From positions 40,742,663-40,806,662 of the forward strand of contig CM076943.1 in the NCBI GenBank assembly GCA_039566865.1: DNA of 64,000 nucleotides, given 5' to 3'. The translations under genes were made by a program, and so were the position numbers. A model generated the notes under the pieces. It ran no database searches, had not been told where the DNA came from, and saw only the letters and a list, made by a program, of their open reading frames with translations. Below, in pieces: positions 1 through 10,052 of the stretch (the first letter of the stretch is position 1; each line of letters opens with the position of its first letter). Source of the stretch: Aurelia coerulea (lineage: Eukaryota > Cnidaria > Scyphozoa > Semaeostomeae > Ulmaridae).

Positions 1-410
1 AAGGCCACTCGTTTATGTCACCTAATATATGTATGGCTTAGCCACTCGTCTCTTGGGTTTGTCATTTTGATTTGTCATGTACTCTCGGACTTTTCATTTT
101 TTCAAAATTGATTAATTGGAAAGTATACCAAATATGATTCTATTTGTTGTCGTGCTTACCCTCCGATATTTATTGTTTAGTAGATTCTATTTGTTGATTC
201 TATTTGTTGTCGTGCTTTCCCTCCGATATTCATTTTCCCCACTTTTGTATTTTTAATATTGTATCATTGTATTAATCTCTTTTGCACATTGTCTTATTTC
301 CTTGTAGTTTTGTTGGTTATTGTTAAATCGTATGTTGTGGAATTATTAATATATGAACTGTACTGAAGTGGAATGTATTCACGAATCATACCTGTGTATT
401 AGTATTTTTA
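1..410. other. AT-rich sequence without a recognisable gene
   Basis: No coding region, RNA gene or transposon end is recognisable. A 37-bp imperfect direct repeat is present at 135-171 and 195-231 (shared core GATTCTATTTGTTGTCGTGC followed by CCCTCCGATATT). The right part (about 300-410) may be the 3' untranslated region of the retrotransposon end annotated next. Confidence 0.5.
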
Positions 411-495
411 TTGCATGGCCCCCTGTAAATCAGTTTTTCTCTAACTGAGGGGCTACCATGCCTAAAAAATTGAAAATGAAAAATGAAAAAATGTG
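411..495 (+). mobile_element. 3' end of a CR1-like non-LTR retrotransposon
   Basis: A stem-loop with arms beginning GCATGGCCCCCTG and ending GGGGCTACCATGC is followed by an A-rich tail of irregular AAAATGA units. The same layout, a hairpin of GGCCCCCTGTAAA and GGGGCCACCGTG type followed by AAATGA repeats, closes the longer minus-strand element at 24484-26440. I infer a severely 5'-truncated insertion. No coding sequence remains. Confidence 0.5.
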
Positions 496-517
496 TCTGT
501 ATAGGTGTTTCCTTTGC

Positions 518-660
518 CGCTCAGCTCATCTTGATTCAAAATTTGCAACGGCCTACGGCAACGGTTTTCATAACCGCAAACGAGGACAGCCTCGCTTTTA
601 CAGGAAACAAAATTAGGCAGTTGCCGTAGGCCGTTGCAAATTGGAATCACGATGAGCGGA
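518..660. mobile_element. Short foldback MITE (about 143 bp)
   Basis: Two arms of about 45 bp are inverted copies: the left has GCAACGGCCTACGGCAAC and the right GTTGCCGTAGGCCGTTGC, with outer parts CGCTCAGCTCATC and GATGAGCG. The loop has no coding potential. A target duplication is not evident. Confidence 0.6.
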
Positions 661-1278
661 GCAGATACAGGTTTGATTTGTGTATACGTTTTACCAAAAA
701 ATAAACATCTTGTCTCCTCTCACCCATGGTCATATGCTTACTTCTAAGTAATTTTTTTTTACTGTAAGAAAACGAAACAAAACGAAATTTGGTGGGATAT
801 CTGGTGTTCGGGGGTGGCTGCGCCTTTGGCTTGGTGCTCCCTCCGGTCAGCGATGCAGGGGTCGGCGGTTTAGTTCGATGGATCTCGGGATGGAATCGTT
901 TGCTGATTTGCTCAGTTCTGTCCTGTGGCACCAATAGTGGTGCTATGGGGTAGAGCTGGAGCGATTGGCTCGTGGGTGGCCCTGTTTGCTGTTGAGTGCG
1001 GCTGCTGGCTCTAGTCGTTGCCGGGGTGGCGGGCCGGGCTGGTGGGGCGTTGTTGTCTGTCCGTGGGCTGGGTGTCCTGCCCTCTTGCACTTGCGTCAGA
1101 GATTTCCTTTTATGGGGTAGAGCGTCTTCTTTTTCAATCATTGCAATGGTCCAAAACTGGGCATTTTGATGTGGCTACATTTACTCATCCTCGATGAGTA
1201 AAGCAACATTTCTTTCCCTTAATACCTCCATAGAATTAGAGCATATTTATTTGGTTTAGTTTATTAGTTTATTGACTA
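661..1278. other. Sequence with a proline-rich minus-strand open frame of unknown standing
   Basis: An open frame of 164 codons (1141 down to 647, minus) encodes a Pro/Thr/Ser/Gln-rich, low-complexity product with no recognisable domain. Its last codons run into the foldback MITE at 518-660, which argues against a real gene. It could be a disordered piece of a retrotransposon ORF1 or chance. The remaining sequence to 1278 shows nothing. Confidence 0.25.
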
Positions 1279-1286
1279 CCCCCTGG

Positions 1287-1799
1287 CAGCATAGGGCTCA
1301 AATCTTTCAAATCTTTAAAAAGGTCGGTGTAAAATTCTATTATATTTTTCTTTGAATGGGATTGCTCGAAAGGAACTTATGGTACTTTGCTGTAAATCTG
1401 CCGTGGAAATTTTATTATATCTTTATTTTTTTCAAAATGGCGGCAATTTGATAATTTTTGAAAAAATTCATGGACAATTTTGAAAAAATTCAAATCATAG
1501 TAAATCCTAAACCAATCGAGGAAACATTACATAACCTTCAAGAAAACCATAGTTTATGGAGCTCTACAATATGGTGGCAAGCAGAAATCTGTAGCTTTTG
1601 TAGTTTAGGATTTAGAAATTTGATGACGTCATAGCCTCAAATTTAATAAATGCCGCCATATTGAAACTATTCAAGATGTCAATAAATTGCCACGGCAGAT
1701 TTGCAGCAAAAAACCCTTAGTTCCTTCCAAGCTATTTATTTCAAAGAAAACGGCAATAGAATTTTACACCGACCTCTTTAAAGATTTGAGCCCTATGTT
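1287..1799. mobile_element. hAT-like nonautonomous element, 8-bp target duplication
   Basis: Long imperfect inverted repeats (about 110 bp each) begin CAGCATAGGGCTCAAATC on the left and end GATTTGAGCCCTATGTT on the right. Both sides are flanked by CCCCCTGG (1279-1286 and 1800-1807). An 8-bp duplication fits the hAT superfamily. A diverged partial copy of the left arm occurs near 5600. No transposase is present. Confidence 0.6.
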
Positions 1800-1837
1800 C
1801 CCCCTGGCCTTTAAATAAAGAACATACACCTAAATTA

Positions 1838-2455
1838 CCGGGTGAGCCAGAAAAAAGTTCCCGCTTTCTAAATTCGTAGCACCACAAGTACTTCGTGGAT
1901 TTGAATTACTCAAATTCTAGTTGAAAGCCAAAAGATGGAAGTATTTTTGTGATTTTTCTCGTCTTCTTACGAGCACTGCAAATATAGGTAAATTCAACTT
2001 TACAATAATTTCATGGCTGCAAAATGACAGAAAAAGGCCTAAAACACTTCATCAAATCGTTAGGACTCTCCTCACACAAAACAATACGCAGGGGCGTTTC
2101 ACCTCTCTCAAGAGCAATAAGACATAGATTCTCAAACATATACTAAAGATTTTCAATCCCATAGCAAAAAATGTGCAGATGATATCTCTCACTCATGAGA
2201 AATTGCATTTCTCTTTTTTTTCCTAGCGATGAGTCCTTCATGATTTGATCAAGTATTTTAGGCCTTTTTCATCCTTTTGCAACCACCAACTTTTTCTAAA
2301 TTTGAGTTCACCAATTTTTCCAGTACTTGTAACAAGGCGATGCAAAAATACTTCAATCTTTTGGCTGTCAAGAAAATATTGATTCATTCCAATCCATCCA
2401 GTACTCTTGATGCTATGAATTTTCAAAAGTGGGAACTTTTTTCTGGCTCACCCGG
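1838..2455. mobile_element. Tc1/mariner-type MITE with CCGGGTG ends (618 bp)
   Basis: Terminal inverted repeats CCGGGTGAGCCAGAAAAAAG and CTTTTTTCTGGCTCACCCGG are flanked by TA on both sides (1836-1837 and 2456-2457), the hallmark of IS630-Tc1-mariner insertion. Internal sequence is partly palindromic and encodes nothing recognisable. It is one of six complete elements in the window with the same terminal motif but different bodies. Confidence 0.8.
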
Positions 2456-2523
2456 TATAACTAAATATGAATGATTTTTACTGATGAATACTTCAGGCGG
2501 TTTCACATTGGATGTCTGGCTAG

Positions 2524-3030
2524 GAAATGTGTGATGAACAATCGGAGCCCCAGCCAAGAGAGCAACCATCCCGAAAACAATTGGAACCCCAGCCAAGCCA
2601 AGCCAAGAAAACAATCGGAACCCCAGCCAAGATGACAACGACAACAACCGTTCCCGTCATTGCTCCCCTCCCAGGGTCCCCACTGCGCGAGACTCCGCAA
2701 ACAATGCTCAAAACGAGGTAGAGAAGAGTTTGTTGTGGACTTCTTAAAAGGCAAATAGCTTCTTCGTGTTTGTCAAAATGCATTTCAGATAGTGAAGTTG
2801 TAATTTTTCTATTTCAGAGCAGTGTAATTTCTATTGGGAAGCTTCTGGGTAAGACTATTTCTAAATTTATTATTTAGCTTGCAGATTTGTCATTTCAGGT
2901 TTGCCGAGCATCCAACAAGTACCTCTTTTAAAAGTGTGACGAAACGCGGGTCTTCCCATTTAATACGTCGATTTGGACAGGGAAAGTTCTCTTCAAAGGC
3001 ACATTCCTCGGAAAAAACCGGATACCAATG
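2524..3030 (+). CDS. Weak candidate: two 3' exons of a small unknown gene
   Basis: This is a tentative model. An open segment 2524-2717 ends at a possible donor (ACGAG followed by GTAGAG). A segment 2900-3030 follows an acceptor (TCATTTCAG), and the two join in phase 2 to give a continuous frame ending in TGA at 3028-3030. The product would be Ser/Pro/Thr/Lys-rich, with a basic second half and no domain I recognise. An alternative small exon near 2819-2850 has good splice consensus but gives an early stop. The left segment contains three copies of a CCCCAGCCAAG-like unit (about 2540-2630), so it may be noncoding minisatellite. The locus lies between two MITEs (ending 2455, starting 3100) and looks non-transposon, which is the main reason to list it. 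Confidence 0.25.
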
Positions 3031-3099
3031 AACTGTGTTGTCTGCATTTAGAATTAACATGCATGTGATCATCAGCAAGATGTTGCTTGGTCAGTTTAA

Positions 3100-3606
3100 A
3101 GGTGGTGTGAAGCGAAAATTTTTATTGATGCAAATGAATAGCACAGTTGAATGATAAAGAACGTCGTTTAAATTTTTTTGATACCTTCTTTCATTTTTGA
3201 ATTATCCACTGTTTTGTACGATTGGCTGATGACGTCATTTTGTTTGCAAAATGTAAAGAAAGTTTACAAGGCTGGCCATGTTTCCAAAGAGAAATCTAAT
3301 TAAAAAACTTTGCACAATCAACATGCCCTTCTAAACATCATATTAAGCCATGAGGCAATTTATATAACATGTATTCAGCTCAGCTGAAATATTTCTTACA
3401 ACTGTAACCTTTCAAAGATCAGATACAGTTATATTTCCATATGTTTTCCTAGTAATTTGCAAACAAAATGACGTCATCAGCTGCAACTTAATATCAGTGG
3501 ATATCTTGAAAACGAAATGAGATATCAAAGAAATATAAACAGGATCCTTCATCATCCGACTGGGCCACCCATTTGCATCAATAAAAATTTTCGCTTCAGG
3601 TCACCT
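3100..3606. mobile_element. TTAA-flanked MITE (507 bp)
   Basis: Inverted repeats AGGTGGTGTGAAGCGAAAAT and ATTTTCGCTTCAGGTCACCT, followed inwards by a shared TTTATTGATGCAAATG, are flanked by TTAA (3096-3099 and 3607-3610). TTAA duplication points to piggyBac- or Kolobok-type transposition. The interior has a near-palindromic GACGTCAT pair and no coding region. Confidence 0.75.
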
Positions 3607-3610
3607 TTAA

Positions 3611-4295
3611 GTTATGCCCACTTGCAACAGTTTACCACTAATTCCACATCTTTGGATCTTGAGAATGAGGCCATCATGCCACACTCTATGTCAAGTTTTG
3701 TCAAGATAAAAGAAAATATATATATGAATCGAAATGTCCAATAAAATGCAGTCTAGCTACAGTATTTCGAACACGTCACACACAAACCTACACACAGACT
3801 TAGACTTACACGCAAATATTTATAGCGGCATTAGTTCTAAAATGAAAGTTAATAACGTCATCCAAAATGGCACTTCCGGTCAAAATTCATAATGTCAAAT
3901 TTGAATCTATATGATTGATTTAGTACACAATTAAGCATAAAATCAAGGCACCAGTTTGCCCTTCTGGTTTCAGGGCAATTTTTCATATGGCTTCGTTTGT
4001 TTTGAATTACTGGTTGAGAGAATTTCTTTCGTTTGCAATCGCTAATCCCCTCGAATTTCGGTGTCAATCAAAAGCAGTTGATGCTATTGTTTTTACAAAA
4101 TCTGCCCTTGTTTCATAATACATAATATTTTTAAGAATTACTAATTGTTAAAGTTAATAGACCAAAGAAAAACCTTCGCACTCTTTGTCTCATAAGCTCT
4201 TGCATGTGTCGATTTCACTCTTTTCAGTAGATTTTTTACTCGTGCCCCACTCCGTGTTTATGAACACATACTTTAACCCTGCCGATTGATTGCCT
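3611..4295. repeat. Noncoding stretch with a dispersed repeat (3985-4125)
   Basis: The segment 3985-4125, marked by TGGTTGAGAGAATTTC and GGTGTCAATCAAA, recurs at about 32585-32700 and in shorter form at 56080-56140. It has no coding capacity and its element type is unknown. The rest of the stretch shows nothing. Confidence 0.5.
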
Positions 4296-4299
4296 TTAA

Positions 4300-4614
4300 A
4301 GGGGCTCCGTCGTCAAAATGTAAACAAAACGATTATTTTTGCAGTTTTTTGAAAGGTGATATCAAACAGGATTTTCGTATTTTTTTCAAAATGAAAGTTG
4401 CCATTTGGACATAAATCATTGTACTTCACCAAGGAACAAGCCAAACATTCATATCTCCTACGATTGCTCGGATATAAGTGGATTTTTAACGGTCACTTTT
4501 TGGTGGCTTGGATGAAGCCACCAAACAAACTGCAGAGAACAATGGATGAACAATGGATAATCCCCGACACGTGCGAGTTTACGGTTCTGTTTACTGTTTG
4601 ACGACGGGGCCCCT
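4300..4614. mobile_element. TTAA-flanked MITE, family with CGTCGTC ends, copy 1
   Basis: Ends AGGGGCTCCGTCGTCAAA and TTTGACGACGGGGCCCCT are flanked by TTAA (4296-4299, 4615-4618). A second copy at 56863-57311 is about the same sequence but carries a nested insertion. The shared body contains TTTTTGCAGTTTTTTGAAAG and TCATATCTCCTACGATTGCT-like stretches. There is no gene. Confidence 0.8.
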
Positions 4615-4843
4615 TTAAGGACCAATGCTGTATTTTGAAAGTTTTCATGGCAATGATTTAATTTTAGATGCGGTGCAGAAAGACAATAAATCAAAGAAAC
4701 CTTCTACTTTGGTAAGCTCACTTTACATTTAGGTTATTGAAATCAAGTATGCAGGCCTTGCTACACGGTGAACTTCGTGCGAAGCGTGCTTGCAACGCCA
4801 GGCGAAACGTGTAACAGTAAGTGAAATCTGGATGAAGATAGAT

Positions 4844-5308
4844 GAAGCTCGATTCACCTTAGGGTCATTCCATATAATTTGAACAAAGGCATGTCAAGTC
4901 ATGTTCGAGAAACTCCCTCAACATTTTTTCATATAATTGTTACCTAAAAACAAGGTCAAGTTTCAGATTTCAGCTTTATAACTTGAACGGTTAATTTTCT
5001 ATGGATAGTTGAAGTTTTTGATGACAGCTCGATCAAAGATGAAGTGACACAGAGTCCTGTAATTAAAATTAAAAATCATTGAAAATGTCACTTCATCTTT
5101 GGTCGAACTGTCACCAAAACTTCAACCAGCCATATAAAATTAACCGTTCCAGTTATGAAGCTGAAATTGGAAATTTGACCTTGTCTTTAGGTACGTATCA
5201 TATGAAAAAATTTTGAGGGCGATTCTCGAACATGACTTGACATGCCTTTGTTCAAATTACATGGAATGACCCCTTGCATATATCTGAGCTGAAGCTCGAT
5301 TCACCTTA
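4844..5308. mobile_element. 412-bp foldback element inside an 18-bp direct repeat
   Basis: Positions 4862-5273 form an almost complete hairpin: arms of about 190 bp start GGGTCATTCCATATAATTTG and end AATGGAATGACCC-like sequence around a loop near 5067. Outside the hairpin, GAAGCTCGATTCACCTTA occurs at 4844-4861 and again at 5291-5308, the right copy 17 bp from the hairpin end. No short target duplication abuts the ends, so the superfamily is open. Confidence 0.7.
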
Positions 5309-5423
5309 CCCATATCTGAGCTATTTCGTGTTGGTCCTCGGCTGACTACGATGAGTAAGAGAACTTGCTCATCAAAACCGGACTAACACCAAACCAAAAC
5401 CAGTCATAGTGGAACTTATAATA

Positions 5424-5480
5424 CCGGGTGCACCAATAAAAGTTCCGGCGTTTGAAAAATCGTATTACCTAATATCGTAT
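5424..5480. mobile_element. Solo left end of a CCGGGTG-type mariner MITE
   Basis: CCGGGTGCACCAATAAAAG follows TA (5422-5423), but no matching right end is found downstream. The element appears truncated by, or recombined with, the retrotransposon tail that begins just after it. Confidence 0.45.
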
Positions 5481-5487
5481 CTTTCAT

Positions 5488-5590
5488 ATCATATCATAAA
5501 TTTATTTAAAATAAGCTGAAAAAGGAATAGCTAAATTAATGATTAACGCCTACTATTCACAATTTACATAATTTAAGCATTGGTTCCAAA
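5488..5590 (-). mobile_element. 3' UTR fragment of an L2-like retrotransposon
   Basis: Minus-strand tail (ATGATATGATATG type) then AAATTTATTTAAAATAAGCT. The arrangement matches the 3' UTR of the minus-strand fragment at 13404-13737 (ATTAATTTATTTACAAAGTA). No coding sequence remains. Confidence 0.4.
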
Positions 5591-6222
5591 TGTTTATCTC
5601 TGTGTAAAAAGGTGGATGTAAAATTCAATGACCTATTTCTTCTGATTGAATGGCTTGAAAGAAACTTTAGATGCTTATCTATAAATCTACCGTTGGACTT
5701 TTCAGAAATTTTGAATACTTTTGGAAATTACAGCGTATCTTACATTTTAACTCATTTGAGGATGTGACGTCATCAAATTTCTAAATCATGAACCAGATGA
5801 GTGACAGACTTTTGCTTGACACCATATTATAGGCATTTATGAAATATGGTTTCCTTCGAAATTATTTCATGTTACGTCAAAATGTTTAGAAATTACGGTG
5901 GTTTTAAGTTTTTTGAAAATTTTTCTTGAATTCTTGAAAAAGAAGAAAAACACCCTTATTCTGAAAAAGACAAAGGAACTTTTGCTCTCCGTTTTCACTC
6001 GTTTTTGCAGGTTTTGAAAGTTCTTTTCTGGAAAAATGTCCCACATCAACGGGAAGGAATGACCGATTGAACCCGGGTAAATTAAGGAATATAACCGAAC
6101 ACATTGCCAATGAAACAAGACAGTTTGCAACATTATTGATTTGATATTCAGGGGCCAGTATTTTGTCAAACGGGTAGATTTCTTGATTCATAACGCAAAA
6201 TGTTCTTATTTATCCTTTGCAG
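5591..6222. other. Partial MITE arm, then apparent intron or intergenic DNA
   Basis: About 5605-5700 is a diverged copy of the left arm of the 1287-1799 element (AAAAAGGTGGATGTAAAATT). From there to 6222 no gene is recognisable. The last bases (TATCCTTTGCAG) form the splice acceptor of the next gene, so this is probably intron. Confidence 0.5.
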
Positions 6223-7408
6223 ACTGAACCGGTAAAGAATTTCAGCACGGATTCATTGATTATGAAGCCGGATTCGGATGTAAGTATCACCCTGATTCTC
6301 ACTGCTTGCCTTATTATAAACAATCACGATTGACCGAACCGAATGAATGATAGCCTTTTAGCCCCGGGGGAGGTACTTCACTATAGATTTATACAGGGGT
6401 GTGCGCCGCCAGGATTTCTGTTATGACTTAATCCCAGAATTTTGGTCAGATATTGACACCCAATCCCAGAATTTTGGTCAGATATTGATACCCAATCCCA
6501 GAATTTTGAAGCAGTAGCAAAGAACAATTCAACGTTAAATAGCATTCAATTTCAATTCAATTTCAATCAATTTCAACGGATTTCCTCTCAGTTATGGTCA
6601 CAAGCAGAAAAAATCTGTTCTGAATCAATGGGGACATTCAACACCCATTACCAGAATTTTTAGTATAAAAGTCAACCTCAATCCCAGAAAATTCAAAGCG
6701 AAAGTATACCCCAATCACAGAAAATTTCCAGTAAAAGTATACCCCATTCCCAGAATTTTCAGGCCAAAAACTACCCAAAACTGGCGCACATCCCCGTCTG
6801 ACCCGATAGTGAAGTACCCCCCCCCCCCGGGCTTTTAGCCTATAATAGACCTTTTAGCTATTCTGAAAAGAATCAGAATCGAAGGATATTTGCTATATTT
6901 TGTAGAATTTTCGAATGTGCACAATAGTGATAGAAGCTCTAGTGCCATTCGATCGAACCCTCGCGAATAAAAATGTATGAAAATAATGCTCGATCCAGGC
7001 TCTTTTTGTAGAATGGCTTAGGTATATTTTTGGCTGAATAAATTGCTAACTGAATGAGTGATTTGATTGATTAATATCGATTCTTTCTTTCTTCAGCCTG
7101 TCACTGTATTTGATTCAATGATGGAAGAGAGCAGTATTGATTGCATCAACAAATTCAAAGATTTAGCAGCGAGGCTGAAATGTGAAAGTGCATTAAAAAA
7201 GATACAGACCCACACGCAAGCACAATCGAGTTTATCCAGTCACGAGTCATTGCTCCCAGAAATTCAAAGCAAAACAACGTCCAATCGGAAAGACCCTAAA
7301 TTGCCAGTGTATACGTCAGAAGATTCAGTAGGCCCTTTAGACAACTTATCCTTCGTCTTGCCTACCAACGATAGTAACTCGAATGATTTTACTAAGGGGT
7401 TCTCGTAG
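6223..7408 (+). CDS. Last two exons of an unrecognised host gene
   Basis: Exon 6223-6279 (57 bp, phase 0) lies between acceptor TTTGCAG and donor GTAAGT. Exon 7097-7408 follows a pyrimidine-rich acceptor (TTCTTTCTTTCTTCAG) and ends in TAG. The joined frame gives 122 residues, hydrophilic, with an acidic and Ser/Thr-rich character (for example DSMMEESSIDCINKFKDL, a possible helix). It contains no membrane segment and no domain I can name, which would suit a cytoplasmic tail. Upstream exons are outside the window or unrecognised. The 817-bp intron has taken in two MITEs. The final 25 or so codons (after GPLDNLSFVLP) plus the stop codon are the first unit of the downstream 90-bp array, so the present C-terminus has been duplicated repeatedly into the 3' flank. 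Exon phases and splice sites agree; function is unknown. Confidence 0.55.
6364..6832. mobile_element. hAT-like MITE with 8-bp duplication, in the gene's intron
   Basis: Ends CCGGGGGAGGTACTTCACTA and TAGTGAAGTACC plus a C/G run are flanked by TTTTAGCC (6356-6363 and 6833-6840). Inside are several copies of a short unit AATCCCAGAATTTT spaced irregularly, and subterminal GTGTGCGCC/GGCGCACAT. A related end pair is seen in the 57808-58708 insertion. No gene. Confidence 0.75.
6841..7025. mobile_element. Small MITE with AATAGACC ends
   Basis: Starts AATAGACCTTTTAGCTATTC. The right side, AGAATGGCTTAGGTATATT, is an imperfect inverted match. The family is recognised because a better-conserved copy (AATAGACCTTTAAGCTATTC to AAATAGGTCTATT) is nested at 57148-57285. 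Confidence 0.5.
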
Positions 7409-9290
7409 GATGAGTGTCGCCCCGTGGGAGAATTATCCTTCGTGACATCAACTGTTCATACTAATTCGAATGCTTTTACTGAGGGGTTCTTGTAGGATGA
7501 GTGTCGCCCCGTTGGACAATTATCCTTCGTGACATCAACTGTTCATACTAATTCGAATGCTTTTACTGAGGGGTTCTTGTAGGATGAGTGTCGCCCCGTT
7601 GGACAATTATCCTTCGTGACATCAACTGTTGATAGTAATTCGAATGCTTTTACAAAGGGGTTCTCGTAGGATGATGAGTGTCGCTTCTTTGAACAATTAT
7701 CTTTCGTGACGTCAACTGTTGATAAAAATTCGAATGCTTTTACTGAGGGGTTCTCGTAGGATGATGAGTGTCGCTTCTTTGGACAATTATCCTTCGTGTT
7801 GTCAGCTGCTGATAGTAATTCGAATGCTTTTACTGAGGGGTTCTCGTAGGATGAGTGTCGCCCCGTTGGACAATTATCCTTCGTGATATCAACTGCTGAT
7901 AGTAATTCGAATGCTTTTACAAAGGGTTTCTTGTAGGATGATAAGTGTCGCTTCTTTGGACAATTATACTTCGTAACATCAACTGTTGATAGTAATTCGA
8001 ATGCTTTTACAAAGGGGTTCTCGTAGGATGATGAGTGTCGCTTCTTTGGACAATTATCCTTCGTGTTGTCAGCTGCTGATAGTAATTCGAATGCTTTTAC
8101 TGAGGGGTTCTCGTAGGATGAGTGTCGCCCCGTTGGACAATTATCCTTCGTGTTATCAGCTGCTGACAGTAATTCGAATGCTTTTACAAAGGGGTTCTCG
8201 TAGGATGATGAATGTCGCTTCTTTGGACAATTATCCTTCGTGTTATCAGCTGCTGACAGTAATTCTAATGCTTTTACAAAGGGGTTCTCGTAGGATGATG
8301 AGTGTCGCTTCTTTGGACAATTATCCTTCGTGTTGTCAGCTGCTGATAGTATTTCGAATGCTTTTACAAAGGGGTTCTCGTAGGATGATGAGTGTCGCTT
8401 CTTTGGACAATTATCCTTCGTGTTGTCAGCTGCTGATAGTAATTCGAATGCTTTTACAAAGGGGTTCTCGTAGGATGATGAGTGTCGCTTCTTTGGACAA
8501 TTATCCTTCGTGTTGTCAGCTGCTGATAGTAATTCGAATGCTTTTACTGAGGGGTTCTCGTAGGATGATGAGTGTCGCTTCTTTGGACAATTATCCTTCG
8601 TGTTGTCAGCTGCTGATAGTAATTCGAATGCTTTTACAAGGGGTTCTCGTAGGATGATGAGTGTCGCTTCTTTGGACAATTATCCTTCGTGTTGTCAGCT
8701 GCTGATAGTAATTCGAATGCTTTTACTGAGGGGTTCTCGTAGGATGATGAGTGTCGCTTCTTTGGACAATTATCCTTCGTGTTGTCAGCTGCTGATAGTA
8801 ATTCGAATGCTTTTACTGAGGGGTTCTCGTAGGATGATGAGTGTCGCTTCTTTGGACAATTATCCTTCGTGTTGTCAGCTGCTGATAGTAATTCGAATGC
8901 TTTTACTGAGGGGTTCTCGTAGGATGATGAGTGTCGCTTCTTTGGACAATTATCCTTCGTGTTGTCAGCTGCTGATAGTAATTCGAATGCTTTTACTGAG
9001 GGGTTCTCGTAGGATGATGAGTGTCGCTTCTTTGGACAATTATCCTTCGTGTTGTCAGCTGCTGATAGTAATTCGAATGCTTTTACAAGGGGTTCTCGTA
9101 GGATGATGAGTGTCGCTTCTTTGGACAATTATCCTTCGTGTTGTCAGCTGCTGATAGTAATTCGAATGCTTTTACTGAGGGGTTCTCGCAGGATGATGAG
9201 TGTCGCTTCTTTGGACAATTATCCTTCGTGTTGTCAGCTGCTGATAGTAATTCGAATGCTTTTACAAAGGGGTTCTCGTAGGATACGTGT
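7330..9290. repeat. Gene-tail minisatellite: about 22 copies of a 90-bp unit
   Basis: Counting the TTCGAATGCTTTTAC core gives about 22 units, 86-90 bp apart. The first unit is the coding end of the gene at 6223-7408, and every later plus-frame copy retains the equivalent TAG (context TTCTCGTAGGATGA). Units vary in two positions: ACAAAGG or ACTGAGG, and ATGAGTGTCGCCCC or ATGATGAGTGTCGCTTC. Copies at 8636 and 9085 lack one A. Because 90 is divisible by three, the minus strand stays open for long runs of a 30-residue unit with the core FELLSAADNTKDNCPKK. This is most likely incidental. After the array (9291-9455) nothing is recognisable. Confidence 0.9.
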
Positions 9291-9457
9291 CGCCCCTTGT
9301 GTACGATTTATGCTTGCAAGGGGTTCTTTTTGGAGGAACATTACTCCTTAATCGCTCGAAGTTCCGTCGCTGTGAGAGGCTAGCTATCAGTTCGCGTGTT
9401 GGGTGTCCTTAAGCTAGATGTCGACGTTTGCAAAAACGTAACAGTTGTCTTAAAATA

Positions 9458-10050
9458 CCGGGTGTCCCAAAATGATGTATTATCGTTTGATTGCTTATAT
9501 GTCCATAACCAATGAATCGATATTCAAAAACTTTATTTCATCCGATTGCCAAAAGGCTAAATTGTATTCCAGGATGTTGGCTGTGGTTTAGGCCGATGTC
9601 TTCATGTCGAAGAGAAGATCGATAAACATGCTCAAATTCGAGCTTTGGATAACATGAAAATGAAACGGCCTAGTTTTCCAGTCAACATTTTAGATGTGAT
9701 TCAAAAGGCTGAACTTATATGTCGTTCAGAGAATATATGTCGTTCAGAGCATACGAATTCAGTTAATATTGAGTTCAGAGAATACGAATACGAGTTCAGC
9801 CTTTTGTATCACATCTAAAATGTTGACTGGAAAAAAGGGCCGTTTTTTCTCATGCCATCTAAGACTTGAATTTGAGCAGGTTTTTCGATCTTCTTTTCGA
9901 CATGAAAACGCCGTGGTAAAGCCACAAACAACATCTTAAAATGCAATTTAGCCTTTAGGCAATCAAATAAAACAACGTTGTTGAAAATCGGTTCATTGGT
10001 TATGGACATGTAAGCAATCCAATAATAATACATCATTTTGGGACACCCGG
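9458..10050. mobile_element. Tc1/mariner-type MITE with CCGGGTG ends (593 bp), foldback
   Basis: Ends CCGGGTGTCCCAAAATGATG and CATCATTTTGGGACACCCGG are flanked by TA (9456-9457, 10051-10052). Nearly the whole element is palindromic: arms of more than 200 bp share CCATAACCAATGAATCGAT-like sequence. No transposase. Confidence 0.85.
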
Positions 10051-10052
10051 TA

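Noticed and set aside
647..1141. 164-aa proline-rich gene on the minus strand
   Set aside because: Low complexity, no domain, and its end runs into a foldback MITE; kept only as a low-confidence note.
7330..9290. Tandem 90-bp repeats as a CRISPR-like array
   Set aside because: Units are contiguous with no unique spacers, the locus is in intron-bearing eukaryotic DNA, and the unit derives from an adjacent exon.
7986..9351. Plus-strand repeat proteins of 100-223 residues in the minisatellite
   Set aside because: They are out of frame with the upstream exon; the exon's own frame has a stop in every unit.
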